Part shown: one piece after another, positions 16,922 through 25,430 of the stretch
Numbering within the stretch: the stretch's first letter is position 1
Layout: each line of letters starts with the position of its first letter
From: CAVSUZ01 sp963791885
GTDB taxonomy: Bacteria > Pseudomonadota > Alphaproteobacteria > Acetobacterales > Acetobacteraceae
NCBI GenBank assembly: GCA_963791885.1
Contig: CAWBUL010000008.1
Span: forward strand, 310,001-374,000
Direction: 5' to 3'
Length of the DNA stretch: 64,000 nucleotides
Notes under the pieces: generated by a model
The model's database searches: none
The model's input: the letters and a program-made list of their open reading frames with translations, nothing else
What the model was told of the DNA's origin: nothing
Made by a program: the position numbers and the translations under genes

Positions 16922-17904
16922 CGCGCGACTGCGACCTTGCGGGATACCCGCAGCCGTGGATCGACGGCGTAGTAGAGCAGATCGACGACCAGGTTGATGA
17001 TGACGAAGACGAGGCCGACCATCAGCAGGTAGGCGGACATCACCGGGATATCGGCCACAGCGACGGACTGGATAAAGAGCAGGCCGACACCGGGCCACTG
17101 GAAGACGGTCTCGGTGACCAGCGAGAAGGCGATCACCATGCCGAGCTGCAGGCCGATGATGGTGATGACCGGGATCAGGGTGTTCTTCAGCGCATGGCCG
17201 AAATTGATGGCGCGGTCGCGCAGGCCTCGGGCGCGGGCAAACTTGATGTAGTCGGTGCGCAGCACTTCCAGCATCTCGGAACGGACCAGGCGCATGATCA
17301 GGGTCATCTGAAACAAGCCGAGCGTGATGGAGGGGAGGACCAGGGCCTTAATCCCGCTGATTGTCAGGAAGCCCGTGGTCCACCAGCCGATGCGGACCAC
17401 GGTGCCGCGGCCGAACGCGGGCAACCAGCCGAGCCAGACGGAGAAGCAGAGGATCAGCAGCACGCCGATCAGGAACGTCGGCAGGGACACGCCGGCCAGG
17501 CTGACCACCATGAACAGGCGGGAGATCAGGGACTTGCGGTAGATCCCGGCATAGACGCCCATGGGAATGCCGATGACGACGGCGAGCACGGAGGCGGTGA
17601 AGGCGAGTTCCAACGTGGCTGGAAGGCGCTCGGCGAACAGGGAGGAGACGGGCTGGGACAGGCGATAGCTGAGGCCGAAATCGCCGTGCAGGGCGGCCCA
17701 GATGTATCTCACGTACTGGATGTAGAAGGGCTGATCCAGCCCGAGCTGATGCACCAGGGCAGCGCGCTGGGCGTCGGTGTAGTCGTTGCCCAGCATCGCC
17801 GTGACCGGATCGCCCACGTAGGCAAACATGGCGAAGGCAACGAGGCCGACGATCAGCAGCACCGGGATCGCCTGCAGGATGCGGGAGACGACGAACGAGA
17901 TCAT
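16918..17904 (-). CDS. dppB: Peptide ABC transporter permease (DppB/OppB-like)
   Basis: A 328-residue permease with the classic N-terminus ISFVVSRILQAIPVLLIVG, the HQLGLDQPFYIQYVRYIW region before the first periplasmic loop, and an EAA loop with YIKFARARGLRDRAINFGHA. VTETVFQWPGVGLLFIQSV is the conserved DppB tail segment. Its ATG overlaps the stop of an AI-2E family gene (ATGA). The solute-binding protein is not in the window. Confidence 0.94.
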   Translation of the reverse strand: MISFVVSRILQAIPVLLIVGLVAFAMFAYVGDPVTAMLGNDYTDAQRAALVHQLGLDQPFYIQYVRYIWAALHGDFGLSYRLSQPVSSLFAERLPATLELAFTASVLAVVIGIPMGVYAGIYRKSLISRLFMVVSLAGVSLPTFLIGVLLILCFSVWLGWLPAFGRGTVVRIGWWTTGFLTISGIKALVLPSITLGLFQMTLIMRLVRSEMLEVLRTDYIKFARARGLRDRAINFGHALKNTLIPVITIIGLQLGMVIAFSLVTETVFQWPGVGLLFIQSVAVADIPVMSAYLLMVGLVFVIINLVVDLLYYAVDPRLRVSRKVAVAR

Positions 17905-18989
17905 GGGGTGTCGCTGAACACCTTCGCACGAGTTTGGCGTTCACGCAGCACCGGCGGGAGGGGGTCTTCGCGCGCCCATTCGCTCACCATGGTGTAGCCA
18001 ATCCCGAGCAGGACGGGACCAAGGAAGATGCCGAGAAGGCCGAAAGCGACGGCGCCGCCGAGCACGCCGAGGACCGTGAGGAGGAAGGGCAGCTCGGAGC
18101 CGCGGGCGATGAGCCAGGGGCGGGCGATGCTGTCGGCTCCTCCGACGGCGATCAGGCCCCAGGCGCACAGGAACAGGCCGTGGCCGAGGTGGTCGCTGAA
18201 CATGAGCCAGAGGGCGGCGGGCACCCAGACGACGGCGGCCCCTGACGGGAAGACCGAGATCAGGCCGGCGAGTGCTCCGAGGAGGACGGGACGGGGAACG
18301 CCGGCGATCCAGAGGCCGAAGCCCAGCAGCACGCCTTGCAGGACGGCAGTACCGAGCAGGCCATAAACCACGCCGCGGACGGTGAGGCCGATGAGCGTGA
18401 GCATCCGATCGCCGCGCGGTCCGGCGATGCGGAGCATCATGATCCTGAGCCGGCCGGCAATCGCCTCGCCGTACACGTAGAAGAACCACGTGACGAACAA
18501 GGCCAGGATGAACATCAGCACGCCGCTGGCGATGCCGAGCAAGAGGTGGAAGACGGCTTCGAGGAGGATGCCGAGATAGGGGCGGAGCGGGACGAAGGCG
18601 GCGCTGAGGTCCGCGGCCCACGCGTTCCAGACGTCGGCTATCACGGGGCCGAGGCCGGGGATGCCGGTGACCCAGGGCGGGGCCAGGGGCAGGCCGGCGC
18701 GCAGCGCTTCCTCGATCCCGTGGCGGAGATGGTAGACGTCGTTGGCGCTTTCGGGGGCGGCGAGGCCGAGCGGAAGCACGATGATGATGGCCGCCACGAG
18801 CACCATCACCAGGGCGGCGACGCCCTTCCGCAGGCGGAGGCGATGGCAGAGCCAGTCGAACACCGGCCAGGTGGTGAAGGCCAGGATGGCGGCCCAGAAC
18901 AGGGCGGAGAAGAAAGGATAGAGCACCAGGAAGCAGCCGGCGGCCAGTGCGCCGAGCAGCACCCAGAGTAGTACGCGTTCGACGGTCAC
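17901..18989 (-). CDS. AI-2E family (PerM/YdiK-like) membrane protein
   Basis: A 362-residue protein with about seven to eight helices: an N-terminal pair (LLWVLLGALAAGCFLVLYPF and FWAAILAFTTWPVF) and the family signature IAVGGADSIARPWLIARGSE in the C-terminal part. Members are oligomeric exporters or antiporters (AI-2 export, Na+/H+). It is the first gene of the minus-strand unit and is coupled to dppB by an ATGA overlap, an unusual partner for peptide-import permeases. Confidence 0.88.
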   Translation of the reverse strand: MTVERVLLWVLLGALAAGCFLVLYPFFSALFWAAILAFTTWPVFDWLCHRLRLRKGVAALVMVLVAAIIIVLPLGLAAPESANDVYHLRHGIEEALRAGLPLAPPWVTGIPGLGPVIADVWNAWAADLSAAFVPLRPYLGILLEAVFHLLLGIASGVLMFILALFVTWFFYVYGEAIAGRLRIMMLRIAGPRGDRMLTLIGLTVRGVVYGLLGTAVLQGVLLGFGLWIAGVPRPVLLGALAGLISVFPSGAAVVWVPAALWLMFSDHLGHGLFLCAWGLIAVGGADSIARPWLIARGSELPFLLTVLGVLGGAVAFGLLGIFLGPVLLGIGYTMVSEWAREDPLPPVLRERQTRAKVFSDTP

Positions 18990-19047
18990 TTTCCCCTTTC
19001 CCCAGGTCGCTTCGGGGGCGGCTGGTCAAGCACTCCCGCCGCTTCTA

Positions 19048-19082
19048 AACCATGATCGGTTCAGGTTGAACCGATCATGGTT
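19048..19082. repeat. Perfect 16-bp inverted repeat with 3-nt loop
   Basis: Left arm AACCATGATCGGTTCA (19048-19063), loop GGT, and the right arm is its exact reverse complement (19067-19082). It lies in the divergent spacer between the AI-2E gene (minus) and hyi (plus). No T-run follows on either side, so it is not a standard terminator; an operator or a mobile palindrome are alternatives. The adjacent DNA (19092-19140) is repeated near 58.72-58.77 kb. Confidence 0.75.
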
Positions 19083-19164
19083 CAAAGTTTGTCTGAGAGC
19101 ACGATTCACGCTCCATGGGCTATGCAGCCTGAAGCGATCGCGCCAAAGGGGGAGGGTGTGCAGG

Positions 19165-19944
19165 ATGCCACGTTTTGCGGCCAACCTGTCGATGATGTTC
19201 AACGAGACGCCGTTCCTGGACCGGTTCGAGGCCGCGGCGAAGGCGGGGTTCAGGGGCGTCGAGTTCCTGTTCCCGTATGAGCACCCGGCGGCGGAAATAA
19301 GGAAGCGGCTGGATGGGAATGGGCTGACCCAGGCGCTGTTCAATATGCCGCCCGGTGATTGGGCCAAGGGCGAGCGCGGTCTGGCCGGGTTGCCGGGGCG
19401 GCAGCAGGAATTCCGGGACGGGGTGGCACAGGCGCTGGATTACGCTCAGGCGCTTGGGTGCAAGCTGGTGCACTGCATGGCGGGGATTCCGCCGAAGGAG
19501 GTGCCCTGGGTGACGGCAGGGGCGACCTATGCGGCGAACCTGGCCTGGGCCGCGGAGCGGGCGCTCGCCGTGGGGGTGAAGATCGTGATCGAGCCGATCA
19601 ACCACCGGGACATGCCGGGGTATTTGCTGCACACGCAGGCTCAGGGGGCGGCGATCGTGGAGGCGATCGGTACGGACCGGCTGGGGCTGCAGTTCGACGT
19701 GTACCATGTGCAGACGACCGAGGGTGACATCACCAAGCGGATGGAGAAGCACATGCCGGTGATCGCGCACATGCAGATTGCCGATGTGCCGGCGCGGAAT
19801 GAGCCCGGGACCGGGGAGATCGGCTGGGCCTACGTGTTCAAGCGGATGGATGAGCTGGGGTATGGCGGCTGGGTGGGCTGCGAATACCGGCCGGCCGGGG
19901 AGACGGTGGCAGGTTTGGCCTGGCGCGAGCGGTTCGCTCACTGA
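19165..19944 (+). CDS. hyi: Hydroxypyruvate isomerase family protein
   Basis: A 259-residue TIM-barrel sugar-phosphate isomerase/epimerase fold (AP_endonuc_2). It interconverts hydroxypyruvate and tartronate semialdehyde in glyoxylate use. Features are MPRFAANLSMMFNETPFLDR at the start, metal-site residues in IVIEPINHRDMPGYLL and LQFDVYHVQ, and AHMQIADVPARNEPGTGEIG. The ATG at 19165 follows a GGGGGAGGG Shine-Dalgarno. It heads an operon with gst and glxR, which would reduce the product to glycerate. Confidence 0.92.
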   Translation: MPRFAANLSMMFNETPFLDRFEAAAKAGFRGVEFLFPYEHPAAEIRKRLDGNGLTQALFNMPPGDWAKGERGLAGLPGRQQEFRDGVAQALDYAQALGCKLVHCMAGIPPKEVPWVTAGATYAANLAWAAERALAVGVKIVIEPINHRDMPGYLLHTQAQGAAIVEAIGTDRLGLQFDVYHVQTTEGDITKRMEKHMPVIAHMQIADVPARNEPGTGEIGWAYVFKRMDELGYGGWVGCEYRPAGETVAGLAWRERFAH

Positions 19945-19955
19945 CGGAGACGGGG

Positions 19956-20588
19956 ATGGCGGAGGAGCTGGTCTTTTACACCAACCCGATGTCGCGCGGG
20001 CGTGTGGCTCGGTGGATGCTGGAGGAGGTCGGGGCCCCGTATCGGACCGAGATCATCGAATACGGGGAGCAGATGAAGTCGCCGCCGTATACCGACATCA
20101 ATCCGATGGGGAAGGTGCCGGCGATCAAGCATGGCGAGACGGTGGTGACGGAGAACGCGGCGATTTGCGCGTATCTCGCGGATGCTTTCCCTGCCTCGGG
20201 GCTGGCGCCGGCGCCGGGCAGCGCGTTGCGGGGGCCGTATTACCGCTGGCTGTTCTTCGGCGCGGGGCCGCTGGAGGCGGCGTGGGTCAATCAGGCGCTG
20301 GGCGTTCAGGTGCCGCCGGAGAAGACGCGGATGGTGGGATACGGCACGTTCGAGCAGGTGCTGGACACGCTGGAGGGGGTGCTGAAACAGGCGCCGTACC
20401 TGGCGGGGGATTTCAGCGCCGCGGATGTGTACACAGGCTCGCAGCTCCGGTTCGGGATGATGTTCGGGATGATCCCGAAGCGGCCGGCGTTCGAGGCGTA
20501 TGTCGAGCGGTTGAGCGAGCGGGACGCGCTGCGCCGGGCCGCGGAAAAGGATGGGCCGTTGCCGTCTGCTTCGCAGGCGGCTTCCTGA
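19956..20588 (+). CDS. Glutathione S-transferase family protein
   Basis: A 210-residue two-domain GST. The thioredoxin-fold part begins ELVFYTNPMSRGRVARWMLE with the candidate catalytic Ser in NPMSRGR, then NPMGKVPAIKHGETVVTENA with the conserved cis-Pro and the ENAAICAYLAD glutathione-binding segment. The alpha-helical domain contains YLAGDFSAADVYTGSQL. It sits 11 bp after hyi and 28 bp before glxR. Its specific substrate is unknown. Confidence 0.9.
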   Translation: MAEELVFYTNPMSRGRVARWMLEEVGAPYRTEIIEYGEQMKSPPYTDINPMGKVPAIKHGETVVTENAAICAYLADAFPASGLAPAPGSALRGPYYRWLFFGAGPLEAAWVNQALGVQVPPEKTRMVGYGTFEQVLDTLEGVLKQAPYLAGDFSAADVYTGSQLRFGMMFGMIPKRPAFEAYVERLSERDALRRAAEKDGPLPSASQAAS

Positions 20589-20616
20589 TGGCCGGGTTTT
20601 TCAAGGGAGAGAGTGA

Positions 20617-21516
20617 ATGAAGATCGGATTCATCGGCACTGGGATCATGGGGCGCCCGATGGCGCTGAACCTGAAGAAGGCGCAGCACCAGTTGCTGGTA
20701 CGGGACAAGTTCAAGGTGCCTGATGATGTCTCGGCGGTGGCCGAGGTGGCGCCCGACAATGCGACGGTGGCGGCGAACTCCGAGGTGGTGATCATCATCG
20801 TGCCGGATACGCCAGACGTGGCTGACGTGCTGCTCGGCGAGAAGGGCGTGGTCGAGGGGCTGAAGCCGGGCACGCTGGTGATCGACATGTCCTCGATCAG
20901 CCCGGTGGAGACGAAGGAGTTCGCCAAGAAGGTGAACGAGAAGGGGTGTGATTACCTGGACGCTCCGGTCTCGGGTGGGGAGGTCGGTGCACAGCAGGCA
21001 ACGCTGACGATCATGGTCGGCGGGCCGGAGAAGGCGTTCGCAAAGGCGAAGCCGCTGTTTGAGGTGATGGGGAAGAACATCACTCATGTCGGGCCGAACA
21101 ACGGGGACGGCCAGACCTGCAAGGTGGCGAACCAGATCATCGTGGCGCTGAACATCCAGGCGGTGGCCGAGGCGTTGGTGTTCGCGGCGAAGGCGGGAGC
21201 CGATCCGGCGAAGGTGCGGCAGGCGCTGATGGGCGGGTTCGCTTCGTCGCGCATCCTGGAGCTGCATGGGGAGCGGATGATCAAAGGCACGTTCGAGCCG
21301 GGATTCCGGATCCGGCTGCACCAGAAGGACCTGAACCTGGCGATCAGCGCGGCTCGCGCGTTGGGCGTTTCGCTGCCGAATACCGTCGTCGCGTCGCAGA
21401 TGTTCAATTCCTGTGCGGCGTGGGGCGGGGCAGAGCAGGATCACTCGGCGCTGATCATGGCGATCGAGGGGCTGGCGAATTTCTCCATCCGCGGCGGGGA
21501 GGTCGGGAAGGCTTAG
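20617..21516 (+). CDS. glxR: Tartronate semialdehyde reductase (2-hydroxy-3-oxopropionate reductase)
   Basis: A 299-residue beta-hydroxyacid dehydrogenase. The N-terminal NAD(P) site is KIGFIGTGIMGRPMALNL, the substrate-binding DAPVSGGEVGAQQATLTIMV follows, and the catalytic Lys is in GDGQTCKVANQIIVALN. It reduces tartronate semialdehyde to D-glycerate. A strong GGGAGAGAG Shine-Dalgarno precedes the ATG. With hyi it makes a glyoxylate/hydroxypyruvate-to-glycerate branch. Confidence 0.94.
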   Translation: MKIGFIGTGIMGRPMALNLKKAQHQLLVRDKFKVPDDVSAVAEVAPDNATVAANSEVVIIIVPDTPDVADVLLGEKGVVEGLKPGTLVIDMSSISPVETKEFAKKVNEKGCDYLDAPVSGGEVGAQQATLTIMVGGPEKAFAKAKPLFEVMGKNITHVGPNNGDGQTCKVANQIIVALNIQAVAEALVFAAKAGADPAKVRQALMGGFASSRILELHGERMIKGTFEPGFRIRLHQKDLNLAISAARALGVSLPNTVVASQMFNSCAAWGGAEQDHSALIMAIEGLANFSIRGGEVGKA

Positions 21517-21557
21517 GGCCGGTCCTTCCGCCCCTTATTCAGGGGTCGATTCAGGGC

Positions 21558-22931
21558 TCATCGCCCAAGGAACGTATCTCGGTTGCGCCGCAGCTGATCA
21601 TGGTGCGCTTCGGTGCGTTCTGTCGCCGCTTGCTGCCGTCCGCTGCCGATACCCTTCTCCTTCGCGTGACCATGAGCGGCGGGGTTCTGATACAGGCCCC
21701 GCTGCGTCGCATGCTTATCCACTTCGACCGAAACGGGATGGGCGCGAGCGACCGCGTCGTGACGAACCCCGGTGATCTGCCAGCAAACCTTCAGGCCGGC
21801 ATGGCCGCCGGCAATGAGAAACCGGTTGGCGCGTATTTCCTCCGCCACATAGACCGGCGCATACCCGCCGACGCAGGTCAGTTGGTAATGAAAGTTAGAG
21901 TTCAACGCTTCGAACCAGTCGGGAAGCTGCACACTCGATTCTCCCCGGGCGTCTAACACCACACTGCCAGCATACAAGGTCGTGCGGTCCGGGCTTTCGA
22001 CGGTCGCATGGACGAGAAACTTGTTCGCTGGATCAAGCGGATGGTCGATGCGGAAGAACTTGTCGGGGCAGAAGAAATGACCCTCCGCGAAGAGATCGTC
22101 ACGAATCCAGACTGACCCATCAAATACGCCTGCCCAAACATAAGTTCCAATCGGGGACGTCGTGTCTACCGATGTTGCATAGATAGCGGTTGCGCCGTCG
22201 CCATCATTGCGATTGATGCAGGTGACGAGGTTATAGGACCCAGTCGTGGCTGCTGTCGCGGAGAACTGGGCGGATGGGCCGCCGACGAGGTTCGCGGCGT
22301 TGAGCGTCGTTGCAGATGCGAAGGAATAAGCATTGACCGCCGCTTGGCCCTGACCACCGAATACCGCAAAATCAGCGGCGTCACCGGATCCGACTGTGAT
22401 AGCCATGACCGCCGGCCAGCCGCCGCGTTCACTTGTCACCTCAAAGAAGCCGCCGCGTTCTGATTGGCTGGCACCGTGGACGCCGATACCAGTTTGGCTG
22501 GTTCCAAACACAGCGTTACCGCCAGTGCTATCCGCATACACCCCGGTGCCACCGCCGGTGTTATGCGCCCAGACTGCGTAGCCTTCCGAACTCGCGCTGA
22601 ATCCCGAGACGCCGTATCCGCGTCCCCTGCCGGCGGTGCTGTTGCCCCATACACCAGAATAGCCGGCTTCGATGCTCTGCCCATAAACGCCGTTATTAGC
22701 ACCATTGCCGATGCCGACGACGCCGCTGCGGCCAGAGTGCGCGTTGGTGGTTCCAACGACCGCATCGACCTGTGCTGCCGTAGCCGAAACGGCGTTGCCC
22801 GATCCGGAATTGGTCGCCGTTAGCGCCGCAGCGCCGGTCGTGGAGGTCGCGACAACGCCGGATTGCGACGGTTGGGTTGTGTCGCCCTCAATACCAGGCG
22901 CGGTCGCAGTTGCCGATGATTTGAAAGCCAT
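21558..22931 (-). CDS. Repeat-rich surface or tail-fibre-like protein
   Basis: A 457-residue protein without a signal peptide. Residues ~60-200 hold loose glycine-rich repeats of the form GVxGxS/NxxxGxGVYG (for example NNGVYGQSIEAGYSGVWGNS), as in trimeric beta-helix tail proteins. A C-terminal domain reads YVWAGVFDGSVWIRDDLFAE then FFRIDHPLDPANKFLVHATV and QLTCVGGYAPVYVAEEI. The FRIDHPLDPANK segment resembles the region before intramolecular-chaperone domains of fibre proteins. The Shine-Dalgarno is GGGAGGGAG. Function unknown; a secreted or phage-derived structural role is inferred. Confidence 0.7.
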   Translation of the reverse strand: MAFKSSATATAPGIEGDTTQPSQSGVVATSTTGAAALTATNSGSGNAVSATAAQVDAVVGTTNAHSGRSGVVGIGNGANNGVYGQSIEAGYSGVWGNSTAGRGRGYGVSGFSASSEGYAVWAHNTGGGTGVYADSTGGNAVFGTSQTGIGVHGASQSERGGFFEVTSERGGWPAVMAITVGSGDAADFAVFGGQGQAAVNAYSFASATTLNAANLVGGPSAQFSATAATTGSYNLVTCINRNDGDGATAIYATSVDTTSPIGTYVWAGVFDGSVWIRDDLFAEGHFFCPDKFFRIDHPLDPANKFLVHATVESPDRTTLYAGSVVLDARGESSVQLPDWFEALNSNFHYQLTCVGGYAPVYVAEEIRANRFLIAGGHAGLKVCWQITGVRHDAVARAHPVSVEVDKHATQRGLYQNPAAHGHAKEKGIGSGRQQAATERTEAHHDQLRRNRDTFLGR

Positions 22932-23092
22932 CTTCTTTCTCCCTCCCGGGGATCAGGACAAACTTGCCGCAGTCTCTGATTGGTCACCTATGCTACTGTG
23001 GATCGAGGAGCAGGCCTCGAGCAATGACGACAGGAAGTTGAGCCCCGCGACTGCTTCATCGGCCAACTCCCTCGGTTGCCTACTGGCCCAAA

Positions 23093-23193
23093 CCTAGTGG
23101 ATGGAATCTGACGGAAAGAGCCGTCAGATTCCATCCACTAGGCTTTATTTGGTGGGCCGATTCACCCGACGCTTGAGCGACTCAAGCGTCGGG
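23093..23193. repeat. Two perfect stem-loops between epimerase and repeat-protein genes
   Basis: A perfect 22-bp inverted repeat (23093-23114 and 23121-23142, 6-nt loop) starts and ends with CCTAG / CTAGG. A second perfect 13-bp hairpin CCCGACGCTTGAG / CTCAAGCGTCGGG spans 23165-23193. They lie downstream of the minus-strand epimerase gene, so they could end its transcript. The CTAG borders and another CCACTAG near 23203 also suggest an IS630-type insertion scar. Confidence 0.7.
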
Positions 23194-23257
23194 ATCGGAC
23201 CACTAGCGGGTTTTTCATTAAAAACGGTCCAGTTGCCCGGGAGCAGGTCACCCGGTG

Positions 23258-24229
23258 TCAACAGTGATGGTACGACCGGAACCATTCAACAAAGCGCGGA
23301 ATCCCTGAGGCAAGGGGTGTTGCGGGGGAAAATCCGGCGACTGCGGCTGCGGCATCGATATCGGCAAAGGTTTCGTCCACATCGACCGCCGGTTTCGGCA
23401 CGTCCTTCACCACGGCGTGCCGGCCCAGCCCTTCTTCGAGCAAGGCAACGAGTGTGCTGACACGCTCGCTTCGGTGATTCCCGAGATTCAGCACCCGTGC
23501 CGGCGCGTCCGCCGATGGCGGGCGGTCAGCGACGGCGAGAACGCCTGACACGATGTCATCGACATAGGTGAAATCACGCTTGAGGCGGCCCCCGTCGTAC
23601 AGCGTGATCGGCTCACCGGCGACGATGGCGCGGGCGAAGCTGTAATAGGCCATGTCGGGGCGGCCCCAGGGGCCATAGACGGTAAAGAACCGCAAGCCGG
23701 TCTGCGGCATGCCGTGAAGATGGGCATAGGCGTAGCTGGTGAGTTCATTGGCCCGCTTGGTCACGGCGTACATCGAGAGCGGGGTGTCCACCCGATCCGT
23801 CTCGGAGAAAGGAAGGCGACGATTGGCGCCATAGACTGAGGAGGAACTCGCGTAGACGAAGTGCCGCAGCCGTGGGAGCAGGCGCGCGGCCTCCAGCATC
23901 ACGAGATGACCCATGACGTTGCTGTGAACATAGGCGTAGGGATCGACCAGCGAGAAGCGCACGCCGGCCTGCGCGGCGAGGTGGATGACGGTATCCGCGC
24001 CTGGGTTCGCGCGGATCAGGGAATGGACCGCGCCCCGGTCAGCAACATCGATTTGATGGAAGAAGAATCCTCCGCCCTGATTCAGGAGCGCGAGCCGGGC
24101 GCGCTTCAGATTTGGATCATAGTAGTCGTTGAGTTTGTCGAGGCCGATCACCTGCGCGCCATCCCGCAGCAGTGCCTGGCAGACGTGGAAGCCGATAAAC
24201 CCGGCGGCTCCCGAGACGATGCATTTCAT
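23258..24229 (-). CDS. NAD-dependent epimerase, UDP-glucuronate 4-epimerase-like
   Basis: A 323-residue extended SDR. It has the glycine-rich site MKCIVSGAAGFIGFHVCQAL, then LDKLNDYYDPNLKRARLALL (typical of UDP-GlcA epimerases), HLAAQAGVRFSLVDPYAYV, and the catalytic YxxxK in SMYAVTKRANE. GLRFFTVYGPWGRPDMAYY completes the active site. It would make UDP-galacturonate for surface polysaccharide. The ATG at 24229 is preferred over a TTG at 24241. Confidence 0.9.
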   Translation of the reverse strand: MKCIVSGAAGFIGFHVCQALLRDGAQVIGLDKLNDYYDPNLKRARLALLNQGGGFFFHQIDVADRGAVHSLIRANPGADTVIHLAAQAGVRFSLVDPYAYVHSNVMGHLVMLEAARLLPRLRHFVYASSSSVYGANRRLPFSETDRVDTPLSMYAVTKRANELTSYAYAHLHGMPQTGLRFFTVYGPWGRPDMAYYSFARAIVAGEPITLYDGGRLKRDFTYVDDIVSGVLAVADRPPSADAPARVLNLGNHRSERVSTLVALLEEGLGRHAVVKDVPKPAVDVDETFADIDAAAAVAGFSPATPLASGIPRFVEWFRSYHHC

Positions 24230-24283
24230 GGGTCGGCTCAATGCGATGTTGCGAAAGGCAATTCAAACAAAAACGTCGCCCGA

Positions 24284-24796
24284 TCAGATTGCATCAGGCT
24301 GCCGGCCAGGCGCTGTGTCGCTCGCGCCGGAAGCCCATGACCGAGGCTTCGGGCTGCTCGGCGCATCATCGGCGCCTATCTCGCGTTTGAGGTAACGCAA
24401 GACGCCGAGGTCCTGAGCGAAGGCTCGGACCCGGGCGCGGCGGTCGCGAATCGGCCGGGAGTAGCCGTAGCAAAGGATAATTTTCGTCAAGCCATTCGAT
24501 AATCGCAAGTGATTGCGTGAGTATCGACCGTCTTCACGCTGAAGCGGCGAGACCAGGGCCGCCGGTTTGACGTACGGCGTCCAGCACTGAACCGTTAACC
24601 ACCGTGGCACAGGAGGTGGAAAAAACCGGCGTATCTTCGAGGCTTTTCCGAGCCAGTGCGATCCGCGCCGCCACGCGGCAGAGAAGCGGAACCAGGTGTC
24701 GAGCCGAATGACATCGGTCCCAGGCAGGCGATCCTGCCCGCGTAACAGCGCGTAAAGGCCGTCGATCATGCCTTCGGGGAGCTTTCGCTGTTCCAA
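24284..24796 (-). CDS. Hypothetical protein
   Basis: A 170-residue frame from a TTG (or 161 from the ATG at 24769). Basic, aromatic-rich sequence such as RLDTWFRFSAAWRRGSHWLG and FPPPVPRWLTVQCWTPYV. No domain recognised. Base composition in the middle is more A/T-rich than neighbours, hinting at acquired or decaying DNA. It is upstream of and co-oriented with the epimerase gene, and divergent from the marR gene. Confidence 0.35.
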   Translation of the reverse strand: MEQRKLPEGMIDGLYALLRGQDRLPGTDVIRLDTWFRFSAAWRRGSHWLGKASKIRRFFPPPVPRWLTVQCWTPYVKPAALVSPLQREDGRYSRNHLRLSNGLTKIILCYGYSRPIRDRRARVRAFAQDLGVLRYLKREIGADDAPSSPKPRSWASGASDTAPGRQPDAI

Positions 24797-24883
24797 AAAA
24801 AGGTTATAGACGTGCCTGCTTCGGTTGCGCCCGTCCCGAGTTGGGGTTGGGGCATTTCGATCCGGGGGGAGATTGGTTTTTCT

Positions 24884-25399
24884 ATGAGCACGAAACCTGT
24901 CAGCCGTGAAACCTCCATGGAAGCGGGGGATGATAGCTTCAGACTGGAAGACTACATGCCCTATCGCCTGGCGGTGGCCTCGGCCAGCGTCTCGCGCCTG
25001 CTCTCGCGCCGGCTATCGGAGGCACACGGTATCTCGATCGCAGAATGGCGCGTCCTGACCATGGTCGGACGTCACGGGGTGCTGTCGCCCAGCGTGGTCG
25101 GAGAGCGTACCGCGATGGACAAGGTGAAGGTCAGCCGGGCCGCTGCCAGCTTGGTGGCCCGCGGCATGTTGAAGCAAAGCCAGGATCCTGCCGACGGACG
25201 GGGCCGCCTGCTGCGGCTGACGCGCAAGGGTGTCAGCGTCCATCGGGGGTCGCTCCCGCTGGTACGGAGTCTCGAGGACGAGCTGGCTGGCGGTATGGGC
25301 CGGACCGAGTGGGCGGCGCTGAACAAGGCGCTCGCCCGGATCGGCACCCATGTCCAGTCGCTCGATGAGCCTCTGGCGGAGGAGGAAGAGGCGGCCTGA
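24884..25399 (+). CDS. MarR family transcriptional regulator
   Basis: A 171-residue winged-HTH repressor. The DNA-binding part reads HGISIAEWRVLTMVGRHGVL and MDKVKVSRAAASLVARGMLK, followed by the wing DPADGRGRLLRLTRKG. The ATG at 24884 follows GGGGGGAGA. It heads a plus-strand group with an ABC exporter and an Emr-type efflux gene, so it probably represses those genes and responds to a toxic ligand. Confidence 0.92.
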   Translation: MSTKPVSRETSMEAGDDSFRLEDYMPYRLAVASASVSRLLSRRLSEAHGISIAEWRVLTMVGRHGVLSPSVVGERTAMDKVKVSRAAASLVARGMLKQSQDPADGRGRLLRLTRKGVSVHRGSLPLVRSLEDELAGGMGRTEWAALNKALARIGTHVQSLDEPLAEEEEAA

Positions 25400-25430
25400 T
25401 CGGCCGCTTCGGGCTTATACTTCCTCGGTT

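Noticed and set aside
16903..17997. A 364-codon plus frame opposite dppB
   Set aside because: Asp/Gln/Gly-rich antisense product typical of shadows of membrane-protein genes.
19048..19082. Rho-independent terminator at the 16-bp palindrome
   Set aside because: No T-run on either side, and it lies between divergent genes where no transcript should end.
20413..21444. A 343-codon minus frame opposite glxR
   Set aside because: Antisense shadow; glxR carries all expected motifs and a strong ribosome site.
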